From an uncultured bacterium (GTDB lineage Bacteria > DUMJ01): a DNA stretch of 46,046 bases. Location of the stretch: NCBI GenBank assembly GCA_937958695.1, contig CALGNK010000029.1:1-46046 (forward strand), written 5' to 3'. The notes beneath the pieces were generated by a model that searched no databases, was not told the origin of the DNA, and worked only from the letters and a program-made list of their open reading frames with translations. Every line of letters begins with the position of its first letter. The stretch's first letter is position 1. The translations under genes were made by a program, and so were the position numbers. Below are positions 32,931 to 42,242 of the stretch, piece by piece.

Positions 32931-34064
32931 CTATACTATAGCCTCTACCACTCTCTCCACTACAAGCTGGTTAAATGGACTTGGTACTATAATGCCCTTT
33001 TCTAGTTCTTCCTCTGTAACTATATCTGCTATAGCCTCAGACGCTCTTATCTTTATCTTACTATCTAATTTCTTTCTAGACCTAAGTAATCCCTTTATTA
33101 ATCCTGGAAAAACTAGAAGATTGTTTATTTGATTAGGATAATCCGATCTGCCAGTAGCAACAACTTTAGTTCCTAAAGATACAGCCTCATCATAACTTAT
33201 CTCTGGTATGGGATTAGCCATAGCAAAAACTACTCTATCAGTTGCCATACTTAGTATCATCTCTTTAGAAACAATATTGGGAGCTGATAAGCCTATGAAT
33301 ATATCTGCTCCTTTCACCGCATCTTCTAATCTTCCAGATAGCTTCTCTGGATTAGTTGCCTGAGCTAACTTAAATTTATACTCATTTAGATCATTTCTAT
33401 CGACACTTATAATTCCCTTACTATCACAGACTATTATATTTCTAAATCCATAGTCTAGTAAAAGATAAGTCACTGCTGTCCCAGCAGCTCCTGCTCCAGA
33501 TATCACTACTTTACAACTCCCTTTATCTTTTCCTACTATCTTCAGTGCATTTATTAACCCTGCAAGAACAGCAACTGCAGTTCCATGCTGGTCGTCATGA
33601 AAAAAGGGTATGTCTAATATCTTCTCTAAAGCCTCTTCTACCCTAAAACATTCAGGTGCTTTTATATCTTCAAGAAGAATAAGCCCAAATGTTGGAGATA
33701 TAGAATATACTATTTCTACCAATTCTTCCCAGGATTTAGTTCTTATACATATGGGAATTGCATTTATCCCGGCAAATTGTTTTATAAGGAGAGCTTTCCC
33801 CTCCATAACGGGAAGTGCAGATTCTGGTCCTATATTTCCCAGCCCCAGCACTGCACTTCCATCACTCACTACTGCAACTGTATTACTCTTCCAAGTATAA
33901 TCATAAACACTATCTTTATCTTTAGCTATTTCCTGAGATACAAATCCTACCCCTGGCGTATATACTAAACTCAAGTCCTTTTTGTCTAAGACATCTACTT
34001 TAGGTTCAATAGATAATTTCCCTTTTAAGTATCTATGTAATTCTATAGCAGATTCTCTATTCAA
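32931..34064 (-). CDS. NAD(P)-dependent malic enzyme (short bacterial type)
   Basis: A 377-residue enzyme that oxidatively decarboxylates malate to pyruvate. It has the catalytic Tyr in VYTPGVG (near 34), the Lys in MEGKALLIKQFA (near 93), metal ligands in LEDIKAPECF and the FHDDQHGTA segment, and a Rossmann loop ISGAGAAGTAV followed by CDSKGII; the acidic residue after the second strand favours NAD. Length matches the short prokaryotic class without phosphotransacetylase domain. The start is a TTG with GGAGG six bases upstream, overlapping the end of nadC by eight bases. It is the last gene of the long minus-strand run. Confidence 0.93.
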   Translation of the reverse strand: MNRESAIELHRYLKGKLSIEPKVDVLDKKDLSLVYTPGVGFVSQEIAKDKDSVYDYTWKSNTVAVVSDGSAVLGLGNIGPESALPVMEGKALLIKQFAGINAIPICIRTKSWEELVEIVYSISPTFGLILLEDIKAPECFRVEEALEKILDIPFFHDDQHGTAVAVLAGLINALKIVGKDKGSCKVVISGAGAAGTAVTYLLLDYGFRNIIVCDSKGIISVDRNDLNEYKFKLAQATNPEKLSGRLEDAVKGADIFIGLSAPNIVSKEMILSMATDRVVFAMANPIPEISYDEAVSLGTKVVATGRSDYPNQINNLLVFPGLIKGLLRSRKKLDSKIKIRASEAIADIVTEEELEKGIIVPSPFNQLVVERVVEAIV

Positions 34065-34890
34065 TGCAATCCTCCAATGTCAGAGAAAAGTCTAAAGCCT
34101 TTGCAGAATGTGTAATAGCTCCAATAGATATAAAATCAATAGGTAAACCTACAAGTTGTTCTATGTTATCACTATTTATACCACCAGAAACTTCAATCTG
34201 AGCTCTGCCATCTATTATCTTGATAGCCTCTTTAATCTCATCAGTACTCATATTATCAAGTAATATTATATCTGCACCACCTTCCACTGCTTCCCTTACA
34301 TCGTCTAGTGTAGCTGTCTCTATCTCTATCTTCATATAATGAGGAGCATTCTTTTTAGCTATTTCCAAGGCCCTTCTTACTCCTCCCACCGCTATTATAT
34401 GATTATCCTTAATTAATATGCCATCATATAGACCAAATCTATGATTTTTCCCTCCCCCTACCTTTACTGCATACTTTTCCAGAATTCTTAAACCAGGCAA
34501 TGTCTTTCTTGTATCAAGAATCTTTACCGATGGAGAGAGTAATTTGACAAATTTGTTAGTAGCGGTAGCTACTCCAGAAAGATGGGAGAGAAAGTTAAGA
34601 GCAACCCTTTCCCCTTTTAAAATACTCTTTATCTTCCCCTCTATAAAAATAACCTTCTCTCCAGGAGATATCTCTTCACCGTCAGATTTTGAAAATTTTA
34701 AGACGAGTGTCTCATCTATATTTTTAAAGACCTCTTTCACTACTTCACATCCACAAAGTATACCTTTCTCTTTTGCCTTTATATAAGCCTTACCTTTAAG
34801 CTCCTCATCTATAATTATATCTGTAGTTATATCCCCAATCCCTATATCTTCTTCTAAAGCAAGTAATACTATCTTAGATATACTATTCAT
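34057..34890 (-). CDS. nadC: nicotinate-nucleotide pyrophosphorylase (quinolinate phosphoribosyltransferase)
   Basis: A 277-residue enzyme converting quinolinate and PRPP to nicotinate mononucleotide in NAD synthesis. It shows EDIGIGDITTD at the start, RVALNFLSHLSGVAT, the substrate-binding DTRKTLPGLR, VGGGKNHRFGLYDGILIKDNH and the late SGGINSDNI loop. The frame is open upstream into nadB, but AAAGGGTGA precedes the ATG at 34890, which lies two bases after the nadB stop; that start gives the family's usual N-terminus. It overlaps the malic enzyme start downstream. Confidence 0.96.
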   Translation of the reverse strand: MNSISKIVLLALEEDIGIGDITTDIIIDEELKGKAYIKAKEKGILCGCEVVKEVFKNIDETLVLKFSKSDGEEISPGEKVIFIEGKIKSILKGERVALNFLSHLSGVATATNKFVKLLSPSVKILDTRKTLPGLRILEKYAVKVGGGKNHRFGLYDGILIKDNHIIAVGGVRRALEIAKKNAPHYMKIEIETATLDDVREAVEGGADIILLDNMSTDEIKEAIKIIDGRAQIEVSGGINSDNIEQLVGLPIDFISIGAITHSAKALDFSLTLEDCIE

Positions 34891-34892
34891 AT

Positions 34893-36452
34893 TCACCCTT
34901 TCTTCTTTATGATATGTTTCTGCCAATATATATCATCCCTATATGGATAATCTATCCTAAAGTGCGCACCTCTACTTTCTTTCCTCTCCAATGCACTTTC
35001 AGCTATTAACCTTGATAAAAGTAACATATTTTTAGTCTCAACATCTTGGAAATTATTAACTGGCATATTTTTTACATCTTGTTGCATCTTTTCTAGCTCC
35101 TCTAACAAGATCTTTAAACCTTTCTCTTCTCTTCTAATTCCACAGTACCTCCACATAAGATTCTGCATCTTAACTCTAAATTCCTTCAAAGATCCTTCCT
35201 TACACACCTTTTTCTCTATAGCTTCTATATCTAAGATACTAATATCTCCATTATTTAGCACATAACTAGAGACTTCTTGAGCTATAATTTTACCAAAAAC
35301 TAGTCCTTCTAGCAAAGAGTTACTTGCCATCCTATTAGCACCATGAATACCAGTTCCTGCACATTCTCCACAGGCATAAAGCCCTTTTATACAAGTCTCA
35401 CCTTTAAGATTAGTCCTTATGCCTCCCATCATATAATGAGCCCCAGGAGCTACTGGAATATAATCTTTAGTTATATCTATACCATACTTGAGACATTCAT
35501 TATATATCATAGGAAAATGAGATAGAATAAATTCCTTTGAAAGATGAGTTATATCTAGATATACATAATCAGAATTTGTCCTTTCCATCTCTTCAGTAAT
35601 TATCCTTGATACAACATCCCTAGGGGCAAGTTCTCCCATCTCATGATATTTAGGAACAAATCTCTCACCATAGATATTCCTTAAAATTCCTCCTTCCCCT
35701 CTAATAGATTCTGTAATTAAAAGCGAAGGGGCGGATGGATGTCTTAAGACAGTTGGATGGAACTGAACAAACTCCATATCGCATAATTCTGCTCCTGCAT
35801 TATATGCAACAACTAACCCATCACCACATGCTACACTGGGATTGGTTGTAAAGGGATATACTTGACCCATCCCACCAGTTGCCAGAATAACTGCTTTAGA
35901 GTATAGGGGATAAATCATCTCTCTCTTCTTATCCCATACTAAGACCCCTTTACAAATATGGTCATCTATAATTAATTCTAAAACCATAGTTTGGTCTCTA
36001 ACCGGGATTTCTCTCTCCAGTATATGTCTGATTAGTACTTCCATAATAGCTTTTCCAGTAGAGTCTCCTCTGCTATGTAAGACCCTTCTTTTAGAATGAG
36101 CCCCCTCTCTTCCTAACTCTAACTTACCACTCTTGTCCCTATCAAACTCTACACCCAATCTAATAAGTTCTTCAACTATACTAGGGGCATTATATACTAA
36201 TATCTTTACAGCCTCTGGATTACACAATCCGTCTCCTGCGACTATGGTATCCCGGAAATGAATATCAGGACCATCATCTTCCCCAATAGCAGCAGCTATA
36301 CCCCCCTGAGCATTATAGGAGTTGCTCTCTTTTATATCACTCTTAGTTATTACAAGAGTTCTACTATTTTCATCTACATTTAGGGCAGTGTACAGCCCAG
36401 CAATGCCACTCCCTACAATTATTACATCCCAAACATTATTCAATCCAAACAT
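34893..36452 (-). CDS. nadB: L-aspartate oxidase
   Basis: A 519-residue flavoprotein oxidising aspartate to iminoaspartate, the first step of NAD synthesis. It has the FAD dinucleotide motif VGSGIAGLYTAL near the N-terminus, NAQGGIAAAIGEDDGPDIHF, EGAHSKRRVLHSRGDSTG, VQFHPTVL, RDVVSRII and the C-terminal GECAGTGIHGANRMASNSL cofactor segment, with a helical tail of the succinate-dehydrogenase flavoprotein type. In an anaerobe fumarate would be the likely electron acceptor. The ATG at 36452 follows GGAG by six bases; an upstream TTG is less likely. It overlaps the end of dnaE. The partner quinolinate synthase gene nadA is not in the window. Confidence 0.96.
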   Translation of the reverse strand: MFGLNNVWDVIIVGSGIAGLYTALNVDENSRTLVITKSDIKESNSYNAQGGIAAAIGEDDGPDIHFRDTIVAGDGLCNPEAVKILVYNAPSIVEELIRLGVEFDRDKSGKLELGREGAHSKRRVLHSRGDSTGKAIMEVLIRHILEREIPVRDQTMVLELIIDDHICKGVLVWDKKREMIYPLYSKAVILATGGMGQVYPFTTNPSVACGDGLVVAYNAGAELCDMEFVQFHPTVLRHPSAPSLLITESIRGEGGILRNIYGERFVPKYHEMGELAPRDVVSRIITEEMERTNSDYVYLDITHLSKEFILSHFPMIYNECLKYGIDITKDYIPVAPGAHYMMGGIRTNLKGETCIKGLYACGECAGTGIHGANRMASNSLLEGLVFGKIIAQEVSSYVLNNGDISILDIEAIEKKVCKEGSLKEFRVKMQNLMWRYCGIRREEKGLKILLEELEKMQQDVKNMPVNNFQDVETKNMLLLSRLIAESALERKESRGAHFRIDYPYRDDIYWQKHIIKKKG

Positions 36453-39400
36453 TTGACGCTCCAAATATAGTTTGTAATTCTCCCAAAAGTCTCCCAGATT
36501 CCTTTACTTTAAATTCACTACCAAGAGCTATCTTACAGATCTCTATATCATTAACAAGATGAACTATGACAGGAAGGTCTCCTGGATATTCAGATAAAAC
36601 ACCTTTAAGCCTAAAGAGGATAGAATCATCACACTTCTCTTCTTTTATATTTATATGCAGACTTCTTATCTTATTACTATATGAAGACTTTCCCAAAAGG
36701 TACACCTTATCAGCTATGACCTTTATATCCTCCTCTTTTTTATCAACCTTCCCTTCTACTATAAATATGTTTGTAGAATTACCTATATCTCTGTTTATCT
36801 CTTTAAAAGTTTTTGGGAAAACGACAACCTCTATACTACCTGAAAGGTCTTCTATCTGTAGAAAACCCATCCTGCCATTCTTAGTATCTAAAGATTTTAC
36901 TCCAGAAACTATACCACCAATAGTTACTAAGGATTCATCTTCTAACTCTTCTAGGTCCTCTATATTATGAGATATCTTTTCTTTTAACTCTTCTGTATAA
37001 TGTAAAAGAGGATTATCAGAAATGTATAAACCTATAAGTTCTTTCTCCATAGCTAAAATCTTCTCTATAGGAAATTCTTCAATGTTAGGGATAGAATCTA
37101 CCTTAAACTTTTCTGTTTCAAAGAGATTTTTTCTTCTTCTATCCTTAGTCTTCTTTTCTTGATATTGTTCAAATATGGCTAAAAGTTCAGCCCTACTTCT
37201 GCCCAAAGAATCAAATGCTCCTGCCTTTATAAGACTCTCGATAACCTTTTTATTAATCTTTCTTGTATCTATCCTATTAAGAAAATCCTCTAAATCCTCA
37301 AATTTACCATCTTTGTGTCTTACCTCTAGAATAGATTCTACCGCTCCTTCTCCTACGTTTTTTATTGCTGCCAATCCGAATCTTATACTGTTTCCTACTG
37401 GTGTAAAATGGACTCTACTTTCATTAATATCTGGCGGTAATATCTTTATCCCTATCCTTCGTGCCTCTTGAATATACTTAGCTACCTTATCAGTATTCCC
37501 TTCTACACTCATAAGGAGTGCAGTCATATATGCTAAGGGATAATGCGCCTTTAAATATGCTGATTGGTATGCTAATAATCCATAGGCTACAGTATGGGAT
37601 TTGTTAAATCCATAGCCAGCAAAGTACTCCATAAGGTCAAATACATGATTAGCCACATCCTCAGGAATACCTCGTTCTTGTGCTCCATTCAAGAATCGAC
37701 TCCTCTGTTGAGACAAGACATCTGGTAATTTCTTACCCATAGCCCTTCTAAGTAAGTCTGCTTCTCCTAAAGTGAAACCTGCCATTACATTTGCTATCTG
37801 CATTACCTGTTCCTGATAGACTATTACTCCATAGGTATCCTTAAGAATAGGCTCTAGAAGCGGATGAGGATACTTTACTGGTTCCTCACCCCTTTTACGC
37901 CTAACAAAATCACTAACCATACCACTTCCTAATGGGCCAGGTCGATATAGAGCAAGAACAGAGCTTATATCTTCAAAACATTCCGGTTTCATATCCCTTA
38001 ATAATTTCCTCATCCCAGAACTTTCAAGTTGGAATACACCAACAGTCTCTCCTTCTTGCAACAACTTATAGGTCTTTTTGTCATCAAGAGGTATATTATT
38101 GAGATTTATCTCTTCTCCTGTAGTCTCCTTAATGATCTTTACAGTGTTCTCCAAAAGGGTAAGAGTCCTTAAACCGAGGAAGTCCATCTTAAGCAATCCC
38201 AACTCTTCTAAGTCTCCCATTTCAAATTGGGTCATTACATCACCTTCTGGGCCTCTCTGTAGAGGGACTAAGTCCATAATTGGAAACTTAGAGATAACTA
38301 CTCCAGCTGCATGGGTAGAAGCATGTCTTGGCATTCCTTCTAGTATCTTAGCAAAATCAATAATATTTCTCGCCCACTCCTCTCTTTCATAAATTTCCTT
38401 AAGTTCAATAGAGGATTCCAGCGCCTCGGGTATAGAACTTCCAAAAGGGATAAGTTTCGCCAGTCTATCAACATCAGAATATGGTATGTTTAATACTCTT
38501 CCAACATCTCTAATCGCTCCTCTAGCTGCCATAGTTCCAAAGGTGATAATCTGACATACCTTATCCGAACCATACTTCTCTGTAACATATCTTATAATCT
38601 CCTGCCTTTTCTCATCAGCAAAATCTATATCTATGTCTGGCATACTTATTCGCTCAGGATTTAAGAATCTTTCAAACAAAAGTCCCATACTCAAAGGCTC
38701 AACATCTGTTATTTCTAAGCAGTAAGAAACCATACTCCCAGCAGCGCTACCTCTTCCAGGTCCCACCATAATATTGTGAGTCTTTGCGAAATGGACAACA
38801 TCCCATACTATAAGAAAATATCCAGGAAAGCCCATCATCTCTATAACAGATAATTCCTTCTCAAGCCTCTCTCGTGCTTCTTGAGAAGGATTATCCCCAT
38901 ATCTTCTTCTAAATCCTTCTTCTACTAATTTTCTAAAATAGCTAACAGTAGTCTCCCCTTCAGGGACAGGATAATCAGGTATATGATATTTCCCAAATGT
39001 CAACTCTATATTGCATCTCTCTGCTATTTCTAAAGTATTATCTAATGCTTCTGGGACATCTTGAAAGATCCTTTCTAACTCTTCTCTAGTCTTAAGATAG
39101 AACTCGTTAGTGGGGAATCTCATCTTATCAGGATCATCTATCTTTTTATTAGTCTGAACTCCTAAGAGGATATCATGGTATAGGGCATCATCTCTCTTGA
39201 GATAATGGACATCATTTGTAACTACAAGAGGAATACTCATTTCCCTAGCTAGCTTCTTCATTACTTCATTAACTTGTAACTCTTCCTCCATACCATGGTT
39301 CTGGAGTTCCAGATAGAACCTATCCTTAAAGATATTCTTATACCAATCTATAGCAGACTTAGCTCCTTTGATATCGCCTTTAAGTATAAGCTTAGATATC

Positions 39401-39816
39401 TCTCCTTGTATACAAGAAGAAAGAGCTATTATCCCTTCGTTATATTTCTCTAGTAGAGATTTATCTGCCCTAGGTTTATAATAAAAACCGTTGAGATAAG
39501 CAATACTAACTATTCTTGAGAGATTTTTATATCCTATCTCATTCATAGCAAGAAGAACCAAATGGTGGTTTTCTTCCTGTGGATTTTTTTCACTCATAGA
39601 ACCAGGGGATACATAGATCTCACAACCAATTATAGGTTTTATACCTCTCGATTTAGTAGCTTTATAAAATTTTATCACTCCATACATATTGCCATGATCG
39701 GTAATAGCACAGGCTGGCGATTCTAATCTCTCTAACTCCTTAACCAAATCATCTATCCTACATGCTCCATCTAACAGGCTATATTCAGAATGTAAATGAA
39801 GATGAACAAAATTCAT
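36436..39816 (-). CDS. dnaE: DNA polymerase III alpha subunit (DnaE type)
   Basis: The replicative polymerase, 1126 residues. The N-terminal PHP domain (HLHLHSEYSLLDGA, AITDHGNMYG) is followed by the palm with the catalytic Asp pair in PDIDIDF (about 393-399), HASTHAAGVVIS, the SHTVAYGLLAYQSAYLKAHYP finger region, a helix-hairpin-helix region and an OB fold (SLVTIGGIVSGVKS onward). No exonuclease insertion is present in the PHP domain, so it is DnaE rather than PolC. The C-terminal tau-binding end is short. GGAGGT lies ten bases before the ATG, which is seven bases after the methyltransferase-like gene's end region, in a single transcription run with the NAD genes. Confidence 0.97.
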   Translation of the reverse strand: MNFVHLHLHSEYSLLDGACRIDDLVKELERLESPACAITDHGNMYGVIKFYKATKSRGIKPIIGCEIYVSPGSMSEKNPQEENHHLVLLAMNEIGYKNLSRIVSIAYLNGFYYKPRADKSLLEKYNEGIIALSSCIQGEISKLILKGDIKGAKSAIDWYKNIFKDRFYLELQNHGMEEELQVNEVMKKLAREMSIPLVVTNDVHYLKRDDALYHDILLGVQTNKKIDDPDKMRFPTNEFYLKTREELERIFQDVPEALDNTLEIAERCNIELTFGKYHIPDYPVPEGETTVSYFRKLVEEGFRRRYGDNPSQEARERLEKELSVIEMMGFPGYFLIVWDVVHFAKTHNIMVGPGRGSAAGSMVSYCLEITDVEPLSMGLLFERFLNPERISMPDIDIDFADEKRQEIIRYVTEKYGSDKVCQIITFGTMAARGAIRDVGRVLNIPYSDVDRLAKLIPFGSSIPEALESSIELKEIYEREEWARNIIDFAKILEGMPRHASTHAAGVVISKFPIMDLVPLQRGPEGDVMTQFEMGDLEELGLLKMDFLGLRTLTLLENTVKIIKETTGEEINLNNIPLDDKKTYKLLQEGETVGVFQLESSGMRKLLRDMKPECFEDISSVLALYRPGPLGSGMVSDFVRRKRGEEPVKYPHPLLEPILKDTYGVIVYQEQVMQIANVMAGFTLGEADLLRRAMGKKLPDVLSQQRSRFLNGAQERGIPEDVANHVFDLMEYFAGYGFNKSHTVAYGLLAYQSAYLKAHYPLAYMTALLMSVEGNTDKVAKYIQEARRIGIKILPPDINESRVHFTPVGNSIRFGLAAIKNVGEGAVESILEVRHKDGKFEDLEDFLNRIDTRKINKKVIESLIKAGAFDSLGRSRAELLAIFEQYQEKKTKDRRRKNLFETEKFKVDSIPNIEEFPIEKILAMEKELIGLYISDNPLLHYTEELKEKISHNIEDLEELEDESLVTIGGIVSGVKSLDTKNGRMGFLQIEDLSGSIEVVVFPKTFKEINRDIGNSTNIFIVEGKVDKKEEDIKVIADKVYLLGKSSYSNKIRSLHINIKEEKCDDSILFRLKGVLSEYPGDLPVIVHLVNDIEICKIALGSEFKVKESGRLLGELQTIFGASNVWIE

Positions 39817-39823
39817 ATTTTAT

Positions 39824-41134
39824 TTACCTCCTCTCTAAAACAGCCACATATTCTATGTGGGCAGTTTGAGGAAAGAGATCAAACCCCCTCAATTTCTTTA
39901 GAATAAAATTACCACCCTCTAATACTTTTATATCTCTAGCTAAAGTACTAGGATTGCAGGATATATAAACAATCAGCCCTATATCTATCTGAGAAAGGAA
40001 AGATGAAAACTCCTTATCTAATCCTTTTCTAGGAGGATCCACCAAAAGATAATTAAAAATTTCATTTTTTAAAATCTTCCTTATCTCAAACTCTGTCTTG
40101 CCCATCCTTATTCTTACGTTTGATATCTTATTTAGTCTAACATTATCTATAGCATCCTTTACCGCTATAGGATTTTCTTCTATACTATACCCATATCTTG
40201 AAAACCTAGAAAGGGGTAAGCTGAAAGTTCCAACTCCAGCATAACCATCTACAAAGATTCCACCCTTATAAGGAATAACAGTATCTAATATATAATCTAT
40301 AATAGATTTTAAAAGTTGGACATTCACTTGAAAGAAAGATCCAGGAGAAACCATAAAGACAGTATCACCCAACATCTGCTCTAACTTTTCTTTTCCTTCC
40401 ATAAGATAAAATTTATCTCCAAGGATAACGTTACTATGAGATTTATTTATGTTCTCATAGACGCTAGTTACCTCAGGAAAAGTCCTGATCAGCTCTCTTA
40501 CTATCTCCTTACCATTTTTTAGTCTATCTCTTACAACAAATGTTACCATAATGTCTCCAGATGTTCCTTGTCTAATATAAAGATATCTAAGGTCAAGATC
40601 TCCTCTACGAACCCTATCTTTTGTCCACTGAAGTATATTTACAAAAACTGAAGGATGCAGTGGGCACTCTAAAAGGTCCACTATCTCATGAGTCCCTTTC
40701 TTATAAAAACCTCCCAATACTCTTCCCTTCTCTCTAGATATAGGAAACTGTGCCTTATTTCTATAATACCAAGGATTATATGATCTTACTGGTCCTTCAC
40801 TATAGACTTCTCTACCTAGGATACGAGATATTACTTCTAAGGACGCTAATTTCTTTAGCCTTAACTGATATTCATAACTAGTATGCTGAAAGCTACATCC
40901 TCCACATTGATAATAGTGCCTACATCTGGGAGTTATCCTCTCTTTTGAAGGTTCTATAACGTCTATTAGGTTACCAATAATATAATCCTTCTTTACTTCT
41001 CTTACTGATAGCTTTACCTTTTCTCCAGGAAGAACATAATCAACCATTACAACCTGTCCATTATAGTGTCCTAAACCTCTACCCTCCCATATTATCTTTT
41101 CTATCTCTAAAGTTATCTTATCTCCTATTTTCAT
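39824..41134 (-). CDS. rlmD: TrmA/RlmD-family RNA (uracil-C5)-methyltransferase
   Basis: A 436-residue S-adenosylmethionine-dependent RNA methyltransferase. The N-terminal TRAM domain (about 1-60, IEKIIWEGRGLGHYNGQVVMV) binds RNA. A [4Fe-4S] site is formed by CRHYYQCGGCSF and a later Cys in LLECPLHP. The Rossmann domain has FVDGYAGVGTFSLPLS, VDPPRKGLD, and the catalytic Cys in YISCNPSTLARD; the C-terminus ends with the expected LFPQTAHIEYVAVL. Which uracil is modified (1939 or 747 in 23S rRNA, or tRNA U54) cannot be told. The ATG overlaps the stop of the LpxB-related gene as ATGA, with AAGGA nine bases upstream. Confidence 0.92.
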   Translation of the reverse strand: MKIGDKITLEIEKIIWEGRGLGHYNGQVVMVDYVLPGEKVKLSVREVKKDYIIGNLIDVIEPSKERITPRCRHYYQCGGCSFQHTSYEYQLRLKKLASLEVISRILGREVYSEGPVRSYNPWYYRNKAQFPISREKGRVLGGFYKKGTHEIVDLLECPLHPSVFVNILQWTKDRVRRGDLDLRYLYIRQGTSGDIMVTFVVRDRLKNGKEIVRELIRTFPEVTSVYENINKSHSNVILGDKFYLMEGKEKLEQMLGDTVFMVSPGSFFQVNVQLLKSIIDYILDTVIPYKGGIFVDGYAGVGTFSLPLSRFSRYGYSIEENPIAVKDAIDNVRLNKISNVRIRMGKTEFEIRKILKNEIFNYLLVDPPRKGLDKEFSSFLSQIDIGLIVYISCNPSTLARDIKVLEGGNFILKKLRGFDLFPQTAHIEYVAVLERR

Positions 41135-42240
41135 CCTGAATAATCCTTTATAAATTGGGCTATTTTAGGTATGGCTCCTCGTTCCCCCATTCTAAATCTT
41201 CCTACTTCTCCTCTTCTTTGCAGTTCACTAGGATTAGATAGGAGACTATTTATAGACTCACTTGTAAAATCTCTATCAAGAAGAATAAGGGCATCGCCAA
41301 GTAATCGTTTCTGTTCCATTATAAACTTTCTATTAAACTGTATCCCTTCTATGAAGAAGCTAATGACTGGTTTACCTAACCCAGCAGACTGTTCATTACC
41401 GCTCCCAGAAAGTCCTATTACCAATATGCTAGAGGATACCATCTCTGAAAAGATTCCTCTGCCTAAATATACATTAAAAGGTTCTTCAATCTTATATCCA
41501 TAATCCCATAGCAATAACTTATAGCCTTTTTCTCTTAATGACTCTAGAATAAACCGCTCGGAATTAGCATTTATAGGGACATAGTATCTAAAAGGTCTAT
41601 CTATCTTCTCTATCATCTCTAGAAGGAATAAAAGATTATCTCCACAATCTCTTCTAGTCCCGGGTAACAGAGTTATCCCTTCTTCTAACAAAAATCTTGG
41701 CTCGTCTACACAATCCATAAGAGGATTACCCAAATAACTAACATTATTTAAACCCTTACTTCTCAAAAACTCTTCGGTCTTTTTATCTCTAGTAAAGATC
41801 CAAGAGGTAAATCGTTTAATAATATTTAATTCCAAGTTACTAAAACCATTTACCCAAGCAGAATGTCCTTGATCAGTAGAAACAAAGAAGACCCTCCTAC
41901 GAACTCCTAGATAGGTGAATATAAGATTAAATGGGTCACCTATAGATATAACAATATTAGGTTTTACTTTTCTAAGAGTCCTATACATATACATAAGATC
42001 TCTAAATAATCCATTTTTTATATCTTCCTTAAAGAGAGAAGGACCAACTCTAAAGCCAAAACCTCCACTAGGTATAGTAGAGCCTTTAGATAGAACTGGG
42101 AAATTATAATTTTTAAATCTATTCCCCTCTCCAACCATAGGGAATAGAGCAATCTCATTAGTATGGTAATAGGTACTTAAAGAGAGCGCTAGCCTCAACG
42201 CTATATCATCTTCACAGTATCCATTACTGACGATTAATAT
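41131..42240 (-). CDS. lipid-A-disaccharide synthase-related protein (TIGR03492-like glycosyltransferase fold)
   Basis: About 369 residues resembling the LpxB-related family found in bacteria with or without lipid A. Family features are an early SNGxxEDxIA segment, VISIGDPFNLIF near the end of the first domain, FVSTDQGHSA, YLGNPLMDCV, LLPGTRRDCGDNLLFLLE and SGSGNEQSAGLGKPVISF. The first canonical start codon in frame is TTG at 42198, but the conserved ILIVSNGYCEDDIA segment is encoded upstream of it (42199-42240) and contains no ATG, GTG or TTG up to the stop at 42268-42270. Initiation is therefore probably at a rare codon (ATA at 42240 behind GGGG, or ATT at 42252). The product's sugar and acceptor are unknown. 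It starts two bases after the gatB stop. Confidence 0.75.
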   Translation of the reverse strand: MLIVSNGYCEDDIALRLALSLSTYYHTNEIALFPMVGEGNRFKNYNFPVLSKGSTIPSGGFGFRVGPSLFKEDIKNGLFRDLMYMYRTLRKVKPNIVISIGDPFNLIFTYLGVRRRVFFVSTDQGHSAWVNGFSNLELNIIKRFTSWIFTRDKKTEEFLRSKGLNNVSYLGNPLMDCVDEPRFLLEEGITLLPGTRRDCGDNLLFLLEMIEKIDRPFRYYVPINANSERFILESLREKGYKLLLWDYGYKIEEPFNVYLGRGIFSEMVSSSILVIGLSGSGNEQSAGLGKPVISFFIEGIQFNRKFIMEQKRLLGDALILLDRDFTSESINSLLSNPSELQRRGEVGRFRMGERGAIPKIAQFIKDYSG

Positions 42241-42242
42241 CT

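Noticed and set aside
41131-42240. True LpxB and a lipid A pathway
   Set aside because: Sequence follows the LpxB-related family rather than LpxB, and no lpxA, lpxD, lpxC or lpxK gene is near.
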